A stretch of 64,000 nt of DNA, from positions 185,187-249,186 of the forward strand of contig NZ_JXJT01000001.1 of the NCBI RefSeq assembly GCF_002441885.1, given 5' to 3'. Positions 46,609 through 55,880 of this stretch are shown here, piece after piece (the first letter of the stretch is position 1; the number at the start of each line of letters is the position of its first letter). The notes beneath the pieces were generated by a model. It saw nothing but the letters and a program-made list of their open reading frames with translations. It had not been told where the DNA came from and made no database searches. Made by a program: the position numbers and the translations under genes. This stretch comes from Pseudolactococcus chungangensis CAU 28 = DSM 22330. GTDB taxonomy: Bacteria; Bacillota; Bacilli; Lactobacillales; Streptococcaceae.

Positions 46609-48240
46609 TTGGTAGAAAAAGATACGAAAAAATTTGAGCGAGAGACGTTTAAAGATAAAATTCTCCGCCAATTAGAAGAGGCTAGTCAATCTCTCGATGA
46701 TGTCGCATCAGAGACTGGTTTTGCTACACCTAAAAAAACGTCAGTTACGCCTAAGTCAACCAATCGTTCTCAGGATTCCGATTATTTGTCTGATCCATCA
46801 ACTCATGATGGGACATTTGATGAAACTGAACGTCCGTTCAGATCACGTTCGATTGCAAGTCGTGCATCAAAAGAATTGTCGGCTGAGTCTGAGTTTGATC
46901 CAGCGTTTCAAGATGTGCCTGATTCTTCCAAAGCATTTGGGGCACCTGAGCGTCGAACGTCGAATGCGTCTTTTAATCGTGGGGAAGAAGACTCACTAAA
47001 AGAGGATACAGCAGAAATTAAAAATATTAAAAGGGTTTCGCGTCAATCGCAAGAAAGTTATACGCGTTCAGCCAAGAAAAAATCTAAAAAATTGGCAGGC
47101 AAGATTATTGCAATTGTCGTTCTTGTCTTATTTGTTGTCGGAGGGGCAACTGGTTTTTTAGGCTATAGATATGTTAAGAGCGAGATTCAACCTTATAGTT
47201 TGACGGATAAGTCTACAAAGGCAATTGACATTCCTATCGGTGCTGCCAGCAAGGAAATTGGTCAAATTCTTGAGAAAAATCACATTATCAAAAATGCGAC
47301 TGCCTTTCAGTATTATACGAAATTGAAAAGTTTAACTGGTTTTAAATCAGGGTTTTATAACCTTTCGCCAAGCATGACACTAACGGAGATTGCGAAAACT
47401 TTACAAGTAGGTGGGACAGAGAAACCTGTTGAGCCCGTTTTAGGAAAAATAACGATTCCAGAAGGTTACACCATTGACCAAATGGCGGAGAAGATTTCAG
47501 ATAATGTATTGACGAAATCAGAAAAGGACAAGACGCCGTTTACCAAGGAAGAGTTCTTGAAAGTGGTGACGGATTCGGCTTTCATTGAGAAGATGAAAAC
47601 GACTTATCCGGAGCTTTTCGAGTCGTTGCCGGCTAGTGATTCTGGTGTTAAATATCAGTTGGAGGGTTATCTTTTCCCTGCGACTTATGAGTACACGAAG
47701 AAATCTACAATGGCATCTGTCGTTGAACAGATGATTGCTGTGATGAATCAAAATCTCCAGACTTACTATGCAACGATTAAAGCTAAGAATCAAACGGTTA
47801 ATGAAATATTGTCTATCGCAGCCTTGACTGAAAAAGAAGCCAATAATGATGCTGACCGACGTAATGTCGCGCAAGTTTTCTATAATCGAATGAATGTTGG
47901 CATGACTTTGGGCTCGAATATTTCGATTCTGTATGCAGAAGGTAAGTTAGGGCAAAAGACTACTTTGGCTGAGGATGCGGCTGTGAATACGTCGTTAGAC
48001 TCACCGTTTAACTTGTATCTTCATCAAGGTTATGGTCCTGGTCCAGTGACTAGCCCAAGTCTATCTGCGATTAAGGCAGCAGTTGAGCCGACAGACAACA
48101 ATGACTTGTATTTTGTAGCAGATGTGACGACCGGCAAGGTTTATTTCTCAGAAACTCAAGCCGAGCATGATGCGAATGTTCAAAAATATGTCAATGACAA
48201 GCTAGACAATAAAACATCAGATACAGAAGTATCACAATAA
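46609..48240 (+). CDS. mltG: Endolytic peptidoglycan transglycosylase MltG
   Basis: This 543-residue protein starts TTG at 46609 (a weak ribosome binding site). It has a long disordered cytosolic N-terminus (about 1-160) and one membrane helix (about 163-187). The extracellular YceG/MltG domain (about 215-530) includes EGYTIDQMAE and the catalytic Glu in TEKEAN (about 404-409), plus the LYLHQGYGPGPV segment. It cuts glycan strands to limit nascent peptidoglycan. The extended cytosolic part is usual for cocci. Confidence 0.92.
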   Translation: MVEKDTKKFERETFKDKILRQLEEASQSLDDVASETGFATPKKTSVTPKSTNRSQDSDYLSDPSTHDGTFDETERPFRSRSIASRASKELSAESEFDPAFQDVPDSSKAFGAPERRTSNASFNRGEEDSLKEDTAEIKNIKRVSRQSQESYTRSAKKKSKKLAGKIIAIVVLVLFVVGGATGFLGYRYVKSEIQPYSLTDKSTKAIDIPIGAASKEIGQILEKNHIIKNATAFQYYTKLKSLTGFKSGFYNLSPSMTLTEIAKTLQVGGTEKPVEPVLGKITIPEGYTIDQMAEKISDNVLTKSEKDKTPFTKEEFLKVVTDSAFIEKMKTTYPELFESLPASDSGVKYQLEGYLFPATYEYTKKSTMASVVEQMIAVMNQNLQTYYATIKAKNQTVNEILSIAALTEKEANNDADRRNVAQVFYNRMNVGMTLGSNISILYAEGKLGQKTTLAEDAAVNTSLDSPFNLYLHQGYGPGPVTSPSLSAIKAAVEPTDNNDLYFVADVTTGKVYFSETQAEHDANVQKYVNDKLDNKTSDTEVSQ

Positions 48241-48274
48241 AAAAATTTAAAAGAGGGAAAGGAGATGAGGTTCA

Positions 48275-48346
48275 TTGCTCGTGGTAGCATTTAACGTGAT
48301 TGCATCATTGTTAGACGTATCTACAAGCAGTGACTCAACATCTTAG
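48275..48346 (+). CDS. Predicted leader peptide upstream of greA
   Basis: This 23-codon ORF (start TTG 48275, or GTG 48281) reads MLVVAFNVIASLLDVSTSSDSTS and stops with TAG 3 nt before the greA ATG. A Shine-Dalgarno is seen (aaaggagatgagg, 48258-48270). greA has no ribosome binding site of its own, so it may be translated only when ribosomes finish this ORF. The last nine codons are mostly Ser, Thr and Asp. This is an ORF prediction, not a known leader. Confidence 0.4.
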   Translation: MLVVAFNVIASLLDVSTSSDSTS

Positions 48347-48349
48347 ATT

Positions 48350-48832
48350 ATGGCAGATACAAAAACCTATCAAATGACCCGCGAGGGCTTTGAAGAATTA
48401 GAAGCAGAATTAGACAATCTCAAACTTGTGAAACGTGCTGAAGTTGTTGAACGTATTAAAGTTGCACGTTCTTATGGTGACTTATCGGAAAACTCAGAGT
48501 ACGAAGCAGCTAAAGATGAACAAGCATTCGTCGAAGGTCGTATCGCGACAGTAGAGACAATGATTCGTAATGCTGAAATCGTTGACAATGCAGGTGTGAA
48601 AAGCAATGAAGTTGCACTTGGTAAAACAGTCACTTTTGTTGAAGTTGGCGAAGACGAAAAAGAAACTTACAAAATTGTTGGTTCTGCCGAAGCGGATCCT
48701 TTCAACGGAAAAATCTCAAATGAATCACCAATCGCGGCAGCACTTATCGGCCGTAAAACTGGTGATACAGTTATGATTCCATTACCTGTTGGCGAAATGG
48801 AAGTGAAAATCGTCAAAGTATCTTCTAAGTAA
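48350..48832 (+). CDS. greA: Transcription elongation factor GreA
   Basis: This 160-residue factor rescues backtracked RNA polymerase. It has an N-terminal coiled coil (about 1-75) that enters the polymerase channel, with the acidic tip [18 protein letters not shown] (Asp and Glu near residues 42-45). A C-terminal FKBP-like domain follows (about 80-160). The length is normal. There is no Shine-Dalgarno; a leader ORF ends 3 nt upstream. It follows mltG, the usual partner. Confidence 0.96.
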   Translation: MADTKTYQMTREGFEELEAELDNLKLVKRAEVVERIKVARSYGDLSENSEYEAAKDEQAFVEGRIATVETMIRNAEIVDNAGVKSNEVALGKTVTFVEVGEDEKETYKIVGSAEADPFNGKISNESPIAAALIGRKTGDTVMIPLPVGEMEVKIVKVSSK

Positions 48833-48860
48833 GTGTTAGGAGATAAGAACACATTAAAAA

Positions 48861-48887
48861 CCATCCGGTTTAGCGGATGGCTTTTTG
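48861..48887 (+). terminator. Terminator of greA
   Basis: CCATCCG-gtttag-CGGATGG with T5. Confidence 0.85.
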
Positions 48888-48926
48888 TATATTTCGCTTG
48901 TGTGTGCTAAGTTTAATCTTCAATCA

Positions 48927-49289
48927 CTATAATAGAATACCTTTACTTGCTAGATTTTCCAGACACTCCTTTAAATAGGCTTGATTATGCTCGGGATAGA
49001 TCGGAGTTGTTTGAGGACAAGGCTTGAGCGTCTCGTATTTGGGACATTTCAGACCGCGATAATCTGGTGCTAACCATTTTTTATCAGGATGATAACCACG
49101 TGCGGTCATCTCAGACATGACTAAGAGATGATATTGATAGAGCTTGTAAGGTGAATGCTCAAAGACATAATTGACTGTGGCGTGTTTCTTGCCCCACCCA
49201 TTTCCTCTCAGTGCTGACGTCTCACGGTGTTGCCCTAGTAATTGCTGTCGTGGTAATTGGCGCAGCAACTTTTCGTGCCAAAGTCTCAT
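48927..49289 (-). CDS. Pyrimidine dimer DNA glycosylase-like protein
   Basis: This 120-residue protein begins MRLWHEKLLRQLPRQQLLGQHRE and contains GWGKKHATVNYVF. This is the TIGR02328/Pyr_excise family, related to phage T4 endonuclease V, which excises UV-induced pyrimidine dimers. The N-terminal catalytic residue and the Glu/Arg in LLGQHRE fit the fold. It overlaps the upstream DUF1722 gene by 4 nt. The dimer-glycosylase activity is inferred, not shown. Confidence 0.7.
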   Translation of the reverse strand: MRLWHEKLLRQLPRQQLLGQHRETSALRGNGWGKKHATVNYVFEHSPYKLYQYHLLVMSEMTARGYHPDKKWLAPDYRGLKCPKYETLKPCPQTTPIYPEHNQAYLKECLENLASKGILL

Positions 49290-49675
49290 TTTAATTTTCT
49301 CTTTTCCGGCATCTCATGAATCAATCGTGATTGCATTAAATATGTCACCTGATATTTTGATGTTAAACTTTTTAAAAACGGCCCTAAACCATCGTCATCA
49401 ACCTCTAATTCATCCAATAAATGCAGATAAGCACGTTTTTCTTCAGGTGTTGCTATCTTCTTGAAATATCCCCAAACGTGCTCATAGGCTGTTGTCAGTG
49501 TTTTACGCGTAGGGGCTTGTCGTGCAGCCTCGTCTATTAATTTATCAAATGTGAGTGTCGTCTCATCTGTCCACTCATTGTTTTTAGCGAGTACCCTGAT
49601 TTGATTGTAAAGCTGTTGTGAGCGGGCCATGACCCAATATTTATGTTCTGCCCACTTCACTTGCCAAGCTGTCAT
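49286..49675 (-). CDS. DUF1722 (YbgA-like) protein
   Basis: This 129-residue helical protein has the family pattern AYEHVWGYFKKIATPEEKRAYL (about 66-87), followed by PFLKSLTSKYQVTYLMQSRLI (about 96-118). In E. coli ybgA is next to the photolyase gene, and here it overlaps a DNA glycosylase-like gene, which suggests a DNA-repair context. Its activity is unknown. It is the first gene of a two-gene unit on the minus strand. Confidence 0.75.
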   Translation of the reverse strand: MTAWQVKWAEHKYWVMARSQQLYNQIRVLAKNNEWTDETTLTFDKLIDEAARQAPTRKTLTTAYEHVWGYFKKIATPEEKRAYLHLLDELEVDDDGLGPFLKSLTSKYQVTYLMQSRLIHEMPEKRKLK

Positions 49676-49742
49676 GATTTCTCCTTCTGACTATAATGTC
49701 TATCTACTCTTGTCATGTTAAACCATCTAACTCCTCTGCCTG

Positions 49743-50003
49743 CTACTGTTTTGAGTAGGCTATGACTTTATCTTGCCAAGTGTCGTAGATGTTCAGTAAG
49801 ATTGCTCTGCTGTCTTGTGTGAGGTCTGCGACATCAACTTGGAAAAGCTTGGCTAATTTTTCAAGATTGTCTCTTTTGGGATGAGTAATGTCCTTTTTCC
49901 AAAAGCTGTAGGCAGATCTTGAAATGCAGAAGTGTTTAGTGATCTCCACTTGGCTCAAGTGATGGCTTAATCTTAGTTTTTTTAGATTTTGACTTAAACT
50001 CAT
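49743..50003 (-). CDS. XRE-family transcriptional regulator (small)
   Basis: This 86-residue protein has a helix-turn-helix (about 4-60, LKKLRLSHHLSQVEITKHF-CISRSAYSFWKK) of the Cro/C1 type. The C-terminal 25 residues have no known domain. It lies 67 nt upstream of the DUF1722/glycosylase pair on the same strand and may control it. A similar form occurs in streptococcal and lactococcal genomes. Confidence 0.8.
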   Translation of the reverse strand: MSLSQNLKKLRLSHHLSQVEITKHFCISRSAYSFWKKDITHPKRDNLEKLAKLFQVDVADLTQDSRAILLNIYDTWQDKVIAYSKQ

Positions 50004-50346
50004 GGCGGGAATCTTTCTTAAAATAGTGGCAAGCTTTTTCTTACCATTAGGGTAATCTATTTTTGAAATTTAGTCAATGGCTATTTCAGAAAACATTATT
50101 TTTAAATTTTAGAACTAATTTGTGCGTATATTGGTATGAGGTGATAGTCTATGGCATTTTAAATATGTTTGGGATGACCGATTTCATCCAATCACGTTGA
50201 TGTTTTCTAACAAGTGTTTATTAGGTATGACTGACTAAATAAAGCAAAACTAAATAAAGAAAAAGCGTGCTAATCAAACGATTGTTAAAGGCCTTTTAGA
50301 ATAGGTTTTAAAGGACTTGAAAGTAGCAAAAAAAAATAAAAAATGA
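50004..50346. other. Gap between the XRE gene and the ctsR promoter; no gene seen
   Basis: About 340 nt of A/T-rich sequence with no coding frame or clear hairpin. It must hold the XRE gene promoter on the minus strand. Nothing else was identified. Confidence 0.4.
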
Positions 50347-50369
50347 TACAATGGTCAAACAAGGTCAGA
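50344..50369 (+). promoter_or_regulatory. ctsR promoter with CtsR operator
   Basis: The extended -10 TGA-TACAAT (50344-50352) is followed directly by GGTCAAA-CAA-GGTCAGA (50353-50369). This is a direct-repeat heptamer matching the CtsR operator pattern (one mismatch in the second half). The site covers the transcription start, so CtsR would repress its own operon. Confidence 0.85.
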
Positions 50370-50400
50370 AAATATCGGACATGACATCACAGAAGAACTT

Positions 50401-50480
50401 CTAATGGACGATCCCGCTAAGGCGGAGTGATAGTGTTGGTTAAGTTTCGAGATTTTACGCAGTAAAATAGCAGAAAGGAG
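50401..50480 (+). repeat. Leader element upstream of ctsR
   Basis: CTAAGGCGGAGTGATAGTG-TTGGTTAAGTTTCGAG is followed by the perfect hairpin ATTTTAC-gca-GTAAAAT (50452-50468) and AGCAGAAAGGAG. It matches the hprK copies in order: AGCnAYAGCGTAGRTCAAGTTTCAAG, hairpin, GCAGAAAGG. Confidence 0.65.
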
Positions 50481-50485
50481 AAATT

Positions 50486-50926
50486 GTGAAAAACACATCA
50501 GATATGATAGAGAAGTACCTCAAGGAGTTACTTGCTCAGGCAGCAGAAATTGAAATTCGACGTTCAGAAATTGCAGAACATTTTGGCGTTGTCCCGAGTC
50601 AGATTAACTATGTCATTAAGACACGCTTTACCTTGCCAAAAGGCTTTGAAGTTGAAAGTAAGCGTGGCGGTGGCGGCTATATTCGAATTGTCAGAATTCA
50701 ATATTCAGATGCGCATGATTTCTTAATGGACATTTTGGCTAAAATGCCAGAAAAAATGACCGTCAGCATGGCACAAGACCTCATGCAGTTGATGTTTAAC
50801 GAAAAAATCGTGACAGAGCGCGAAGGCAATCTCTTGCTTGCAACGCTGAGTCACCCAGTCGTGACAGACTTACAACGCGCCATTTTATTAACCTCAATGA
50901 TTCACCGACTGGATAAGATGGACTAA
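50486..50926 (+). CDS. ctsR: Heat-shock repressor CtsR
   Basis: This 146-residue winged-helix repressor controls clp genes in Gram-positive bacteria. It has the HTH region (about 25-55) and the conserved glycine loop RGGGGYIRI (about 58-66), whose flexibility makes it the heat sensor. The start is GTG at 50486, with an aaaggag Shine-Dalgarno. It precedes clpC by 53 nt. Its own operator is seen upstream. Confidence 0.95.
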   Translation: MKNTSDMIEKYLKELLAQAAEIEIRRSEIAEHFGVVPSQINYVIKTRFTLPKGFEVESKRGGGGYIRIVRIQYSDAHDFLMDILAKMPEKMTVSMAQDLMQLMFNEKIVTEREGNLLLATLSHPVVTDLQRAILLTSMIHRLDKMD

Positions 50927-50979
50927 GGGAGTGGCTAAGCCGGCCTCTTGGAACCATAAAACTAAGGAAATAACGATAA

Positions 50980-53424
50980 ATGACACAAAATTATACACGC
51001 ATACTTGAAGATATCCTCAAAACAGCTCGCATTTTTGCCGCGGGCAATGGTTATGATTACGCAGAAACGTCACACATCCTGGCAGGGATGCTATCAAGCA
51101 ATGATAGTTTTGGCCAAAACATTTTAACAGATCACGATGTAACGATTGAGACAGTGCTTGATGAAATCGAACAACATCAATTACCTGATCAAACAAAAGC
51201 AGTGCAAGCCATTCAGTTTTCACCTAAAGTAGAGCAGCTGTTGTTTGAAGCAGATGCACTTGCAGCGCAAAATCACCTAGCAGAAACCGGTTCTGAGCAT
51301 TTACTCTATGTAATGTTGACAGATGATGACAATGTTGCCAAGAAAATCTTGGAACTTCATAAAATCAAAATTGCTGAAATTCTCAAAGATTTGATTGAGC
51401 TTGGCAATATGAATGTTAAAAAAATAGCAAAAAAAGCAGTTACACCAATGGGTAAACGTGACATCGCATCAGGTGTTTCAGCGACGAGTATCACACCGAC
51501 CCTTGATTCAGTAGCGCGTGATGTGACAGAAGATGCCAGACAAGGTCGCATTGACCCGATGATTGGCCGTGATAAGGAAATCGAGCGCGTGATTCATATC
51601 TTGAGTCGTCGTACGAAAAATAATCCTGTCCTTGTTGGTGAGCCCGGTGTTGGTAAATCAGCCATTATCGAGGGGCTCGCACAGCGCATGATTGATGGCA
51701 ATGTTCCTGCCAACATGGCGGACGTACGACTCATGTCACTCAATATCGCCAATGTCGTTGCCGGCACGAAATTCCGTGGGGAATTTGAGGACCGCATGAC
51801 AGCCATTGTCGATGAAGTCAGTCAAGACGCAAAAACGATTGTTTTTGTTGACGAATTGCATACGATTGTTGGTGCTGGTGGTGGTACAGATTCTGTTACG
51901 GATGCCTCAAATATTATGAAACCTGCACTAGCGCGTGGCGAGTTTCAGCTGATTGGTGCAACGACTTTTAATGAGTATCAAAAATACATCGAAAAAGATG
52001 CAGCTCTGGAACGTCGCTTTGCGAAAGTTACGGTTGAAGAACCATCATCAGAGGCATCTATCGCTATTTTACAAGGCCTACAAAGCAAATTTGAAGCCTA
52101 TCATCAAGTCAAGTTTGATTCAGATGCTGTCAAGGCAGCCGTTCAGCTTAGTGTTCGCTATATGCCAAGTCGTAGACTTCCTGATAAAGCTATTGACTTA
52201 CTTGATGAAGCAGCTGCAGCTGTTAAAATTTCGGCTAAAAACAATCTGTCTGAGCAAAGCAAGCTAGATAAAAAAGCTTTACAACTTGATGAACAGCTAC
52301 AAGAGGCGATTATCAATCAAGATTTTGTCCTAGCTAAAAGCATCAATCAAGACCTGCAAAAACTTGATATTAAACGTGAAAAACTGACGGTTAAAACACA
52401 GTCAGCGCGCGTGAGTGAGTCAGATGTCTTTGCGGTCGTCTCTAACTTGACTGGTGTGCCAGTCACACAGATGAGCAAAAACGAAATGACCCGCTTGGTT
52501 AACCTTGAAAAAGAACTCCACAAACGGGTTATCGGACAAAGTCAAGCCGTTACCGCTGTCGCAAGTGCCATTCGTCGTAGCCGCTCAGGCATCTCAGATG
52601 ACAGACGTCCAATGGGCTCATTCATGTTTTTAGGCCCTACCGGAGTCGGAAAAACAGAGCTTGCCAAAGCCTTGGCAGAGACCGTTTTCGGCGATGAAAA
52701 CAGCATGATTCGCATTGATATGAGCGAATACATGGAAAAATTCAACACCAGTCGTTTAGTTGGGGCACCTCCTGGCTATGTCGGTTACGACGAAGGTGGC
52801 CAGCTAACCGAGCAAGTGCGCAACAAGCCTTATGCCGTCGTCTTGTTTGACGAGGCAGAGAAAGCTCACCCTGATGTCTTTAACCTCTTGCTCCAAATCC
52901 TTGATGATGGCTTTATCACGGACGGTAAGGGGCGCAAGGTCGACTTCCGTAACACGATCATTATCATGACTAGTAATTTAGGGGCGACCTCTCTGCGTGA
53001 TGATAAGACGGTCGGTTTTGGGGCGGCAAACGCCTCTACCGACTACGTCGCTATGAAGACTAGAATTTTGGAAGAGTTGAAAAAACGGTATCGCCCAGAG
53101 TTTCTCAACCGTATCGATGAGAGCATTGTCTTCCACCCACTTTCTGAGCAGGAACTATCAGATATCGTTAAAATCATGGCTAAGCCTTTGATTAAACGCT
53201 TGGCAGCTCGTCATATCACCTTAAAATTATCAACGAGTGCCTATCAGCTTATCGCCAAAAGTGGCTTTGAGCCAGAATATGGCGCTCGGCCAATTAGAAA
53301 AGCTTTGGAGAAAAAATTGGAAAATACACTTTCTGATAAAATTTTATCAGGAGATATTAAAGCTGGAAATACAGTCTCAGTCGGTGTTTCCAAAGGCGAA
53401 CTCACCTTCAAAGTGACTGATTAG
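50980..53424 (+). CDS. clpC: ATP-dependent Clp protease ATP-binding subunit ClpC
   Basis: This 814-residue class I AAA+ unfoldase works with ClpP. It has an N-terminal double Clp domain (about 1-150), first AAA domain (Walker A GEPGVGKS about 219-226, Walker B IVFVDELH), a short middle coiled-coil domain (about 415-470), and a second AAA domain (Walker A GPTGVGKTE about 552-560). The sensor Arg and C-terminal D2-small domain are present. A ribosome binding site (aaggaaa) is present. CtsR-controlled. Confidence 0.95.
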   Translation: MTQNYTRILEDILKTARIFAAGNGYDYAETSHILAGMLSSNDSFGQNILTDHDVTIETVLDEIEQHQLPDQTKAVQAIQFSPKVEQLLFEADALAAQNHLAETGSEHLLYVMLTDDDNVAKKILELHKIKIAEILKDLIELGNMNVKKIAKKAVTPMGKRDIASGVSATSITPTLDSVARDVTEDARQGRIDPMIGRDKEIERVIHILSRRTKNNPVLVGEPGVGKSAIIEGLAQRMIDGNVPANMADVRLMSLNIANVVAGTKFRGEFEDRMTAIVDEVSQDAKTIVFVDELHTIVGAGGGTDSVTDASNIMKPALARGEFQLIGATTFNEYQKYIEKDAALERRFAKVTVEEPSSEASIAILQGLQSKFEAYHQVKFDSDAVKAAVQLSVRYMPSRRLPDKAIDLLDEAAAAVKISAKNNLSEQSKLDKKALQLDEQLQEAIINQDFVLAKSINQDLQKLDIKREKLTVKTQSARVSESDVFAVVSNLTGVPVTQMSKNEMTRLVNLEKELHKRVIGQSQAVTAVASAIRRSRSGISDDRRPMGSFMFLGPTGVGKTELAKALAETVFGDENSMIRIDMSEYMEKFNTSRLVGAPPGYVGYDEGGQLTEQVRNKPYAVVLFDEAEKAHPDVFNLLLQILDDGFITDGKGRKVDFRNTIIIMTSNLGATSLRDDKTVGFGAANASTDYVAMKTRILEELKKRYRPEFLNRIDESIVFHPLSEQELSDIVKIMAKPLIKRLAARHITLKLSTSAYQLIAKSGFEPEYGARPIRKALEKKLENTLSDKILSGDIKAGNTVSVGVSKGELTFKVTD

Positions 53425-53446
53425 TCAAAAAGGTATTGTAAAATAT

Positions 53447-53475
53447 TTGTGAAAAAACCGTTTTCACGGTATAAT
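53447..53475 (+). promoter_or_regulatory. Promoter of hpf with a dyad in the spacer
   Basis: TTGTGA (53447-53452), 17 nt, TATAAT (53470-53475). The spacer holds GTGAAAA-aaccg-TTTTCAC (53450-53468 approx), a perfect 7-bp dyad overlapping the -35. It might be an operator or a weak terminator for the preceding clpC; the sequence resembles but does not match a cre site. Confidence 0.55.
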
Positions 53476-53505
53476 AAAAATATAAAAGATAAAGAGGTGA
53501 CTATC

Positions 53506-54057
53506 ATGATTAAATTTAACATTCGCGGTGAAAACATCGAAGTAACAGACAGCATCCGCAGCTACGTTGAAGAAAAAATCAGCAAACTTGAAAAGTATTT
53601 TACTGAAAATCAAGAGCTGACTGCCTACGTTAATCTTAAAGTTTACGCTGAAAAAACGTCAAAAGTTGAAGTGACAATTCCAGCTAAAAACATTACACTT
53701 CGTGCAGAAGATACCTCTCAAGAGTTGTATGGTTCAGTTGATTTGGTTCAAGAAAAATTGGAACGTCAAATTCGCAAATACAAAACAAAAGTGCAAAAGA
53801 AACGTAACCACATTGCAACTGGTAAAGTCTTTGAAACCTTTGTTGAATTGGCACCAGAAGAAGAAATCGAAGAAGCAAATATTGAAATTGTTCGGACTAA
53901 GAACATCAATTTGAAACCTATGGACGCTGAAGAAGCAGTGCTTCAAATGGATTTAATCGACCATGACTTCTTCATCTTTACAGATGGTGAAACAGGTGCG
54001 ACAAGCATCGTTTACCGTCGCGAAGATGGAAATATTGGTCTGATTGAAACCAACTAA
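53506..54057 (+). CDS. hpf: Ribosome hibernation promoting factor, long form
   Basis: This 183-residue factor dimerises 70S ribosomes into inactive 100S particles in stationary phase. The N-terminal RaiA-like domain (about 1-95) binds between the subunits; a basic linker follows (about 95-115), and the C-terminal dimerisation domain (about 125-183, with FIFTDGETGATSIVYRREDGNIGLIE) is conserved. ATG 53506 is chosen by the aaagagg Shine-Dalgarno. Confidence 0.93.
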   Translation: MIKFNIRGENIEVTDSIRSYVEEKISKLEKYFTENQELTAYVNLKVYAEKTSKVEVTIPAKNITLRAEDTSQELYGSVDLVQEKLERQIRKYKTKVQKKRNHIATGKVFETFVELAPEEEIEEANIEIVRTKNINLKPMDAEEAVLQMDLIDHDFFIFTDGETGATSIVYRREDGNIGLIETN

Positions 54058-54081
54058 TATCTCCTCATTAGTATGATAAAC

Positions 54082-54112
54082 AAAAAAGTCGACACATCGT
54101 GTTGGCTTTTTT
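54082..54112 (+). terminator. Weak terminator of hpf
   Basis: AAAAGTCGACAC-atc-GTGTTGGCTTTT, imperfect stem followed by T-run. Confidence 0.6.
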
Positions 54113-54204
54113 GTTATGATTTAGAATAAATGTCTCAAGATTAAATATGTAAGCACTTGAAATGAAAATTTTCTGTAAAAAAAGGTGTGGGACAGTATTT
54201 TTTC

Positions 54205-54233
54205 TTGAAATATCCGTAAAATAGTGGTAATAT
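54205..54233 (+). promoter_or_regulatory. Promoter of eno
   Basis: TTGAAA (54205-54210), 17 nt, TAATAT (54228-54233), with TGG just before. It has a good fit and lies 54 nt before the eno ATG. Confidence 0.7.
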
Positions 54234-54247
54234 AAGGTGGTAATTAA

Positions 54248-55612
<1,365 letters not shown>

Positions 55613-55648
55613 TCAGTTAACCTGATATCAGAGACTTGAATTGAGAAG

Positions 55649-55675
55649 AAGAACCTTTAGGGGTTCTTTTTTTGT
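55649..55675 (+). terminator. Terminator of eno
   Basis: AGAACC-tttagg-GGTTCT with T7. Confidence 0.85.
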
Positions 55676-55712
55676 TATAACAAGTGGATCATTATTTTAT
55701 TGGAGAGTCTTC

Positions 55713-55766
55713 ATGGCTAACTTAGCACCTTATATTTCGTCAATTTTTAATCTGTCAGTAACATAA
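55713..55766 (+). pseudogene. Remnant of the 5' end of a VOC (PhnB-like) gene
   Basis: A 17-codon frame with a good ribosome binding site (tggagagtcttc) starts MANLAPYIS and then turns into unrelated sequence before a stop. The first nine residues match the start of bacterial VOC/PhnB-like proteins. It suggests that a gene once lay here and was cut off at about 55740. This is a short match and could be chance. Confidence 0.4.
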
Positions 55767-55822
55767 ATGTACAATGTCAGATTGAAGTGAACATAAGACA
55801 ATCTATAATTGATTCTAATTAG

Positions 55823-55851
55823 TTGCAAATATACCCTTATGGGTATATAAT
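55823..55851 (+). promoter_or_regulatory. CstR-type operator inside the promoter of the sulfur operon
   Basis: TTGCAA (55823-55828), 17 nt, TATAAT (55846-55851). The spacer is filled by the perfect dyad ATACCC-TTAT-GGGTAT (55831-55846). The dyad has the GC-rich core expected for a CsoR/CstR-family repressor site, and such a repressor is encoded at the end of the cluster. Binding would block RNA polymerase. Confidence 0.8.
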
Positions 55852-55880
55852 GAGTATATAAATATATTGGAGGTTGTAAG

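Noticed and set aside
53450..53468. The hpf promoter dyad as a CcpA cre site
   Set aside because: The spacing around the central CG is wrong for cre and two key positions differ.
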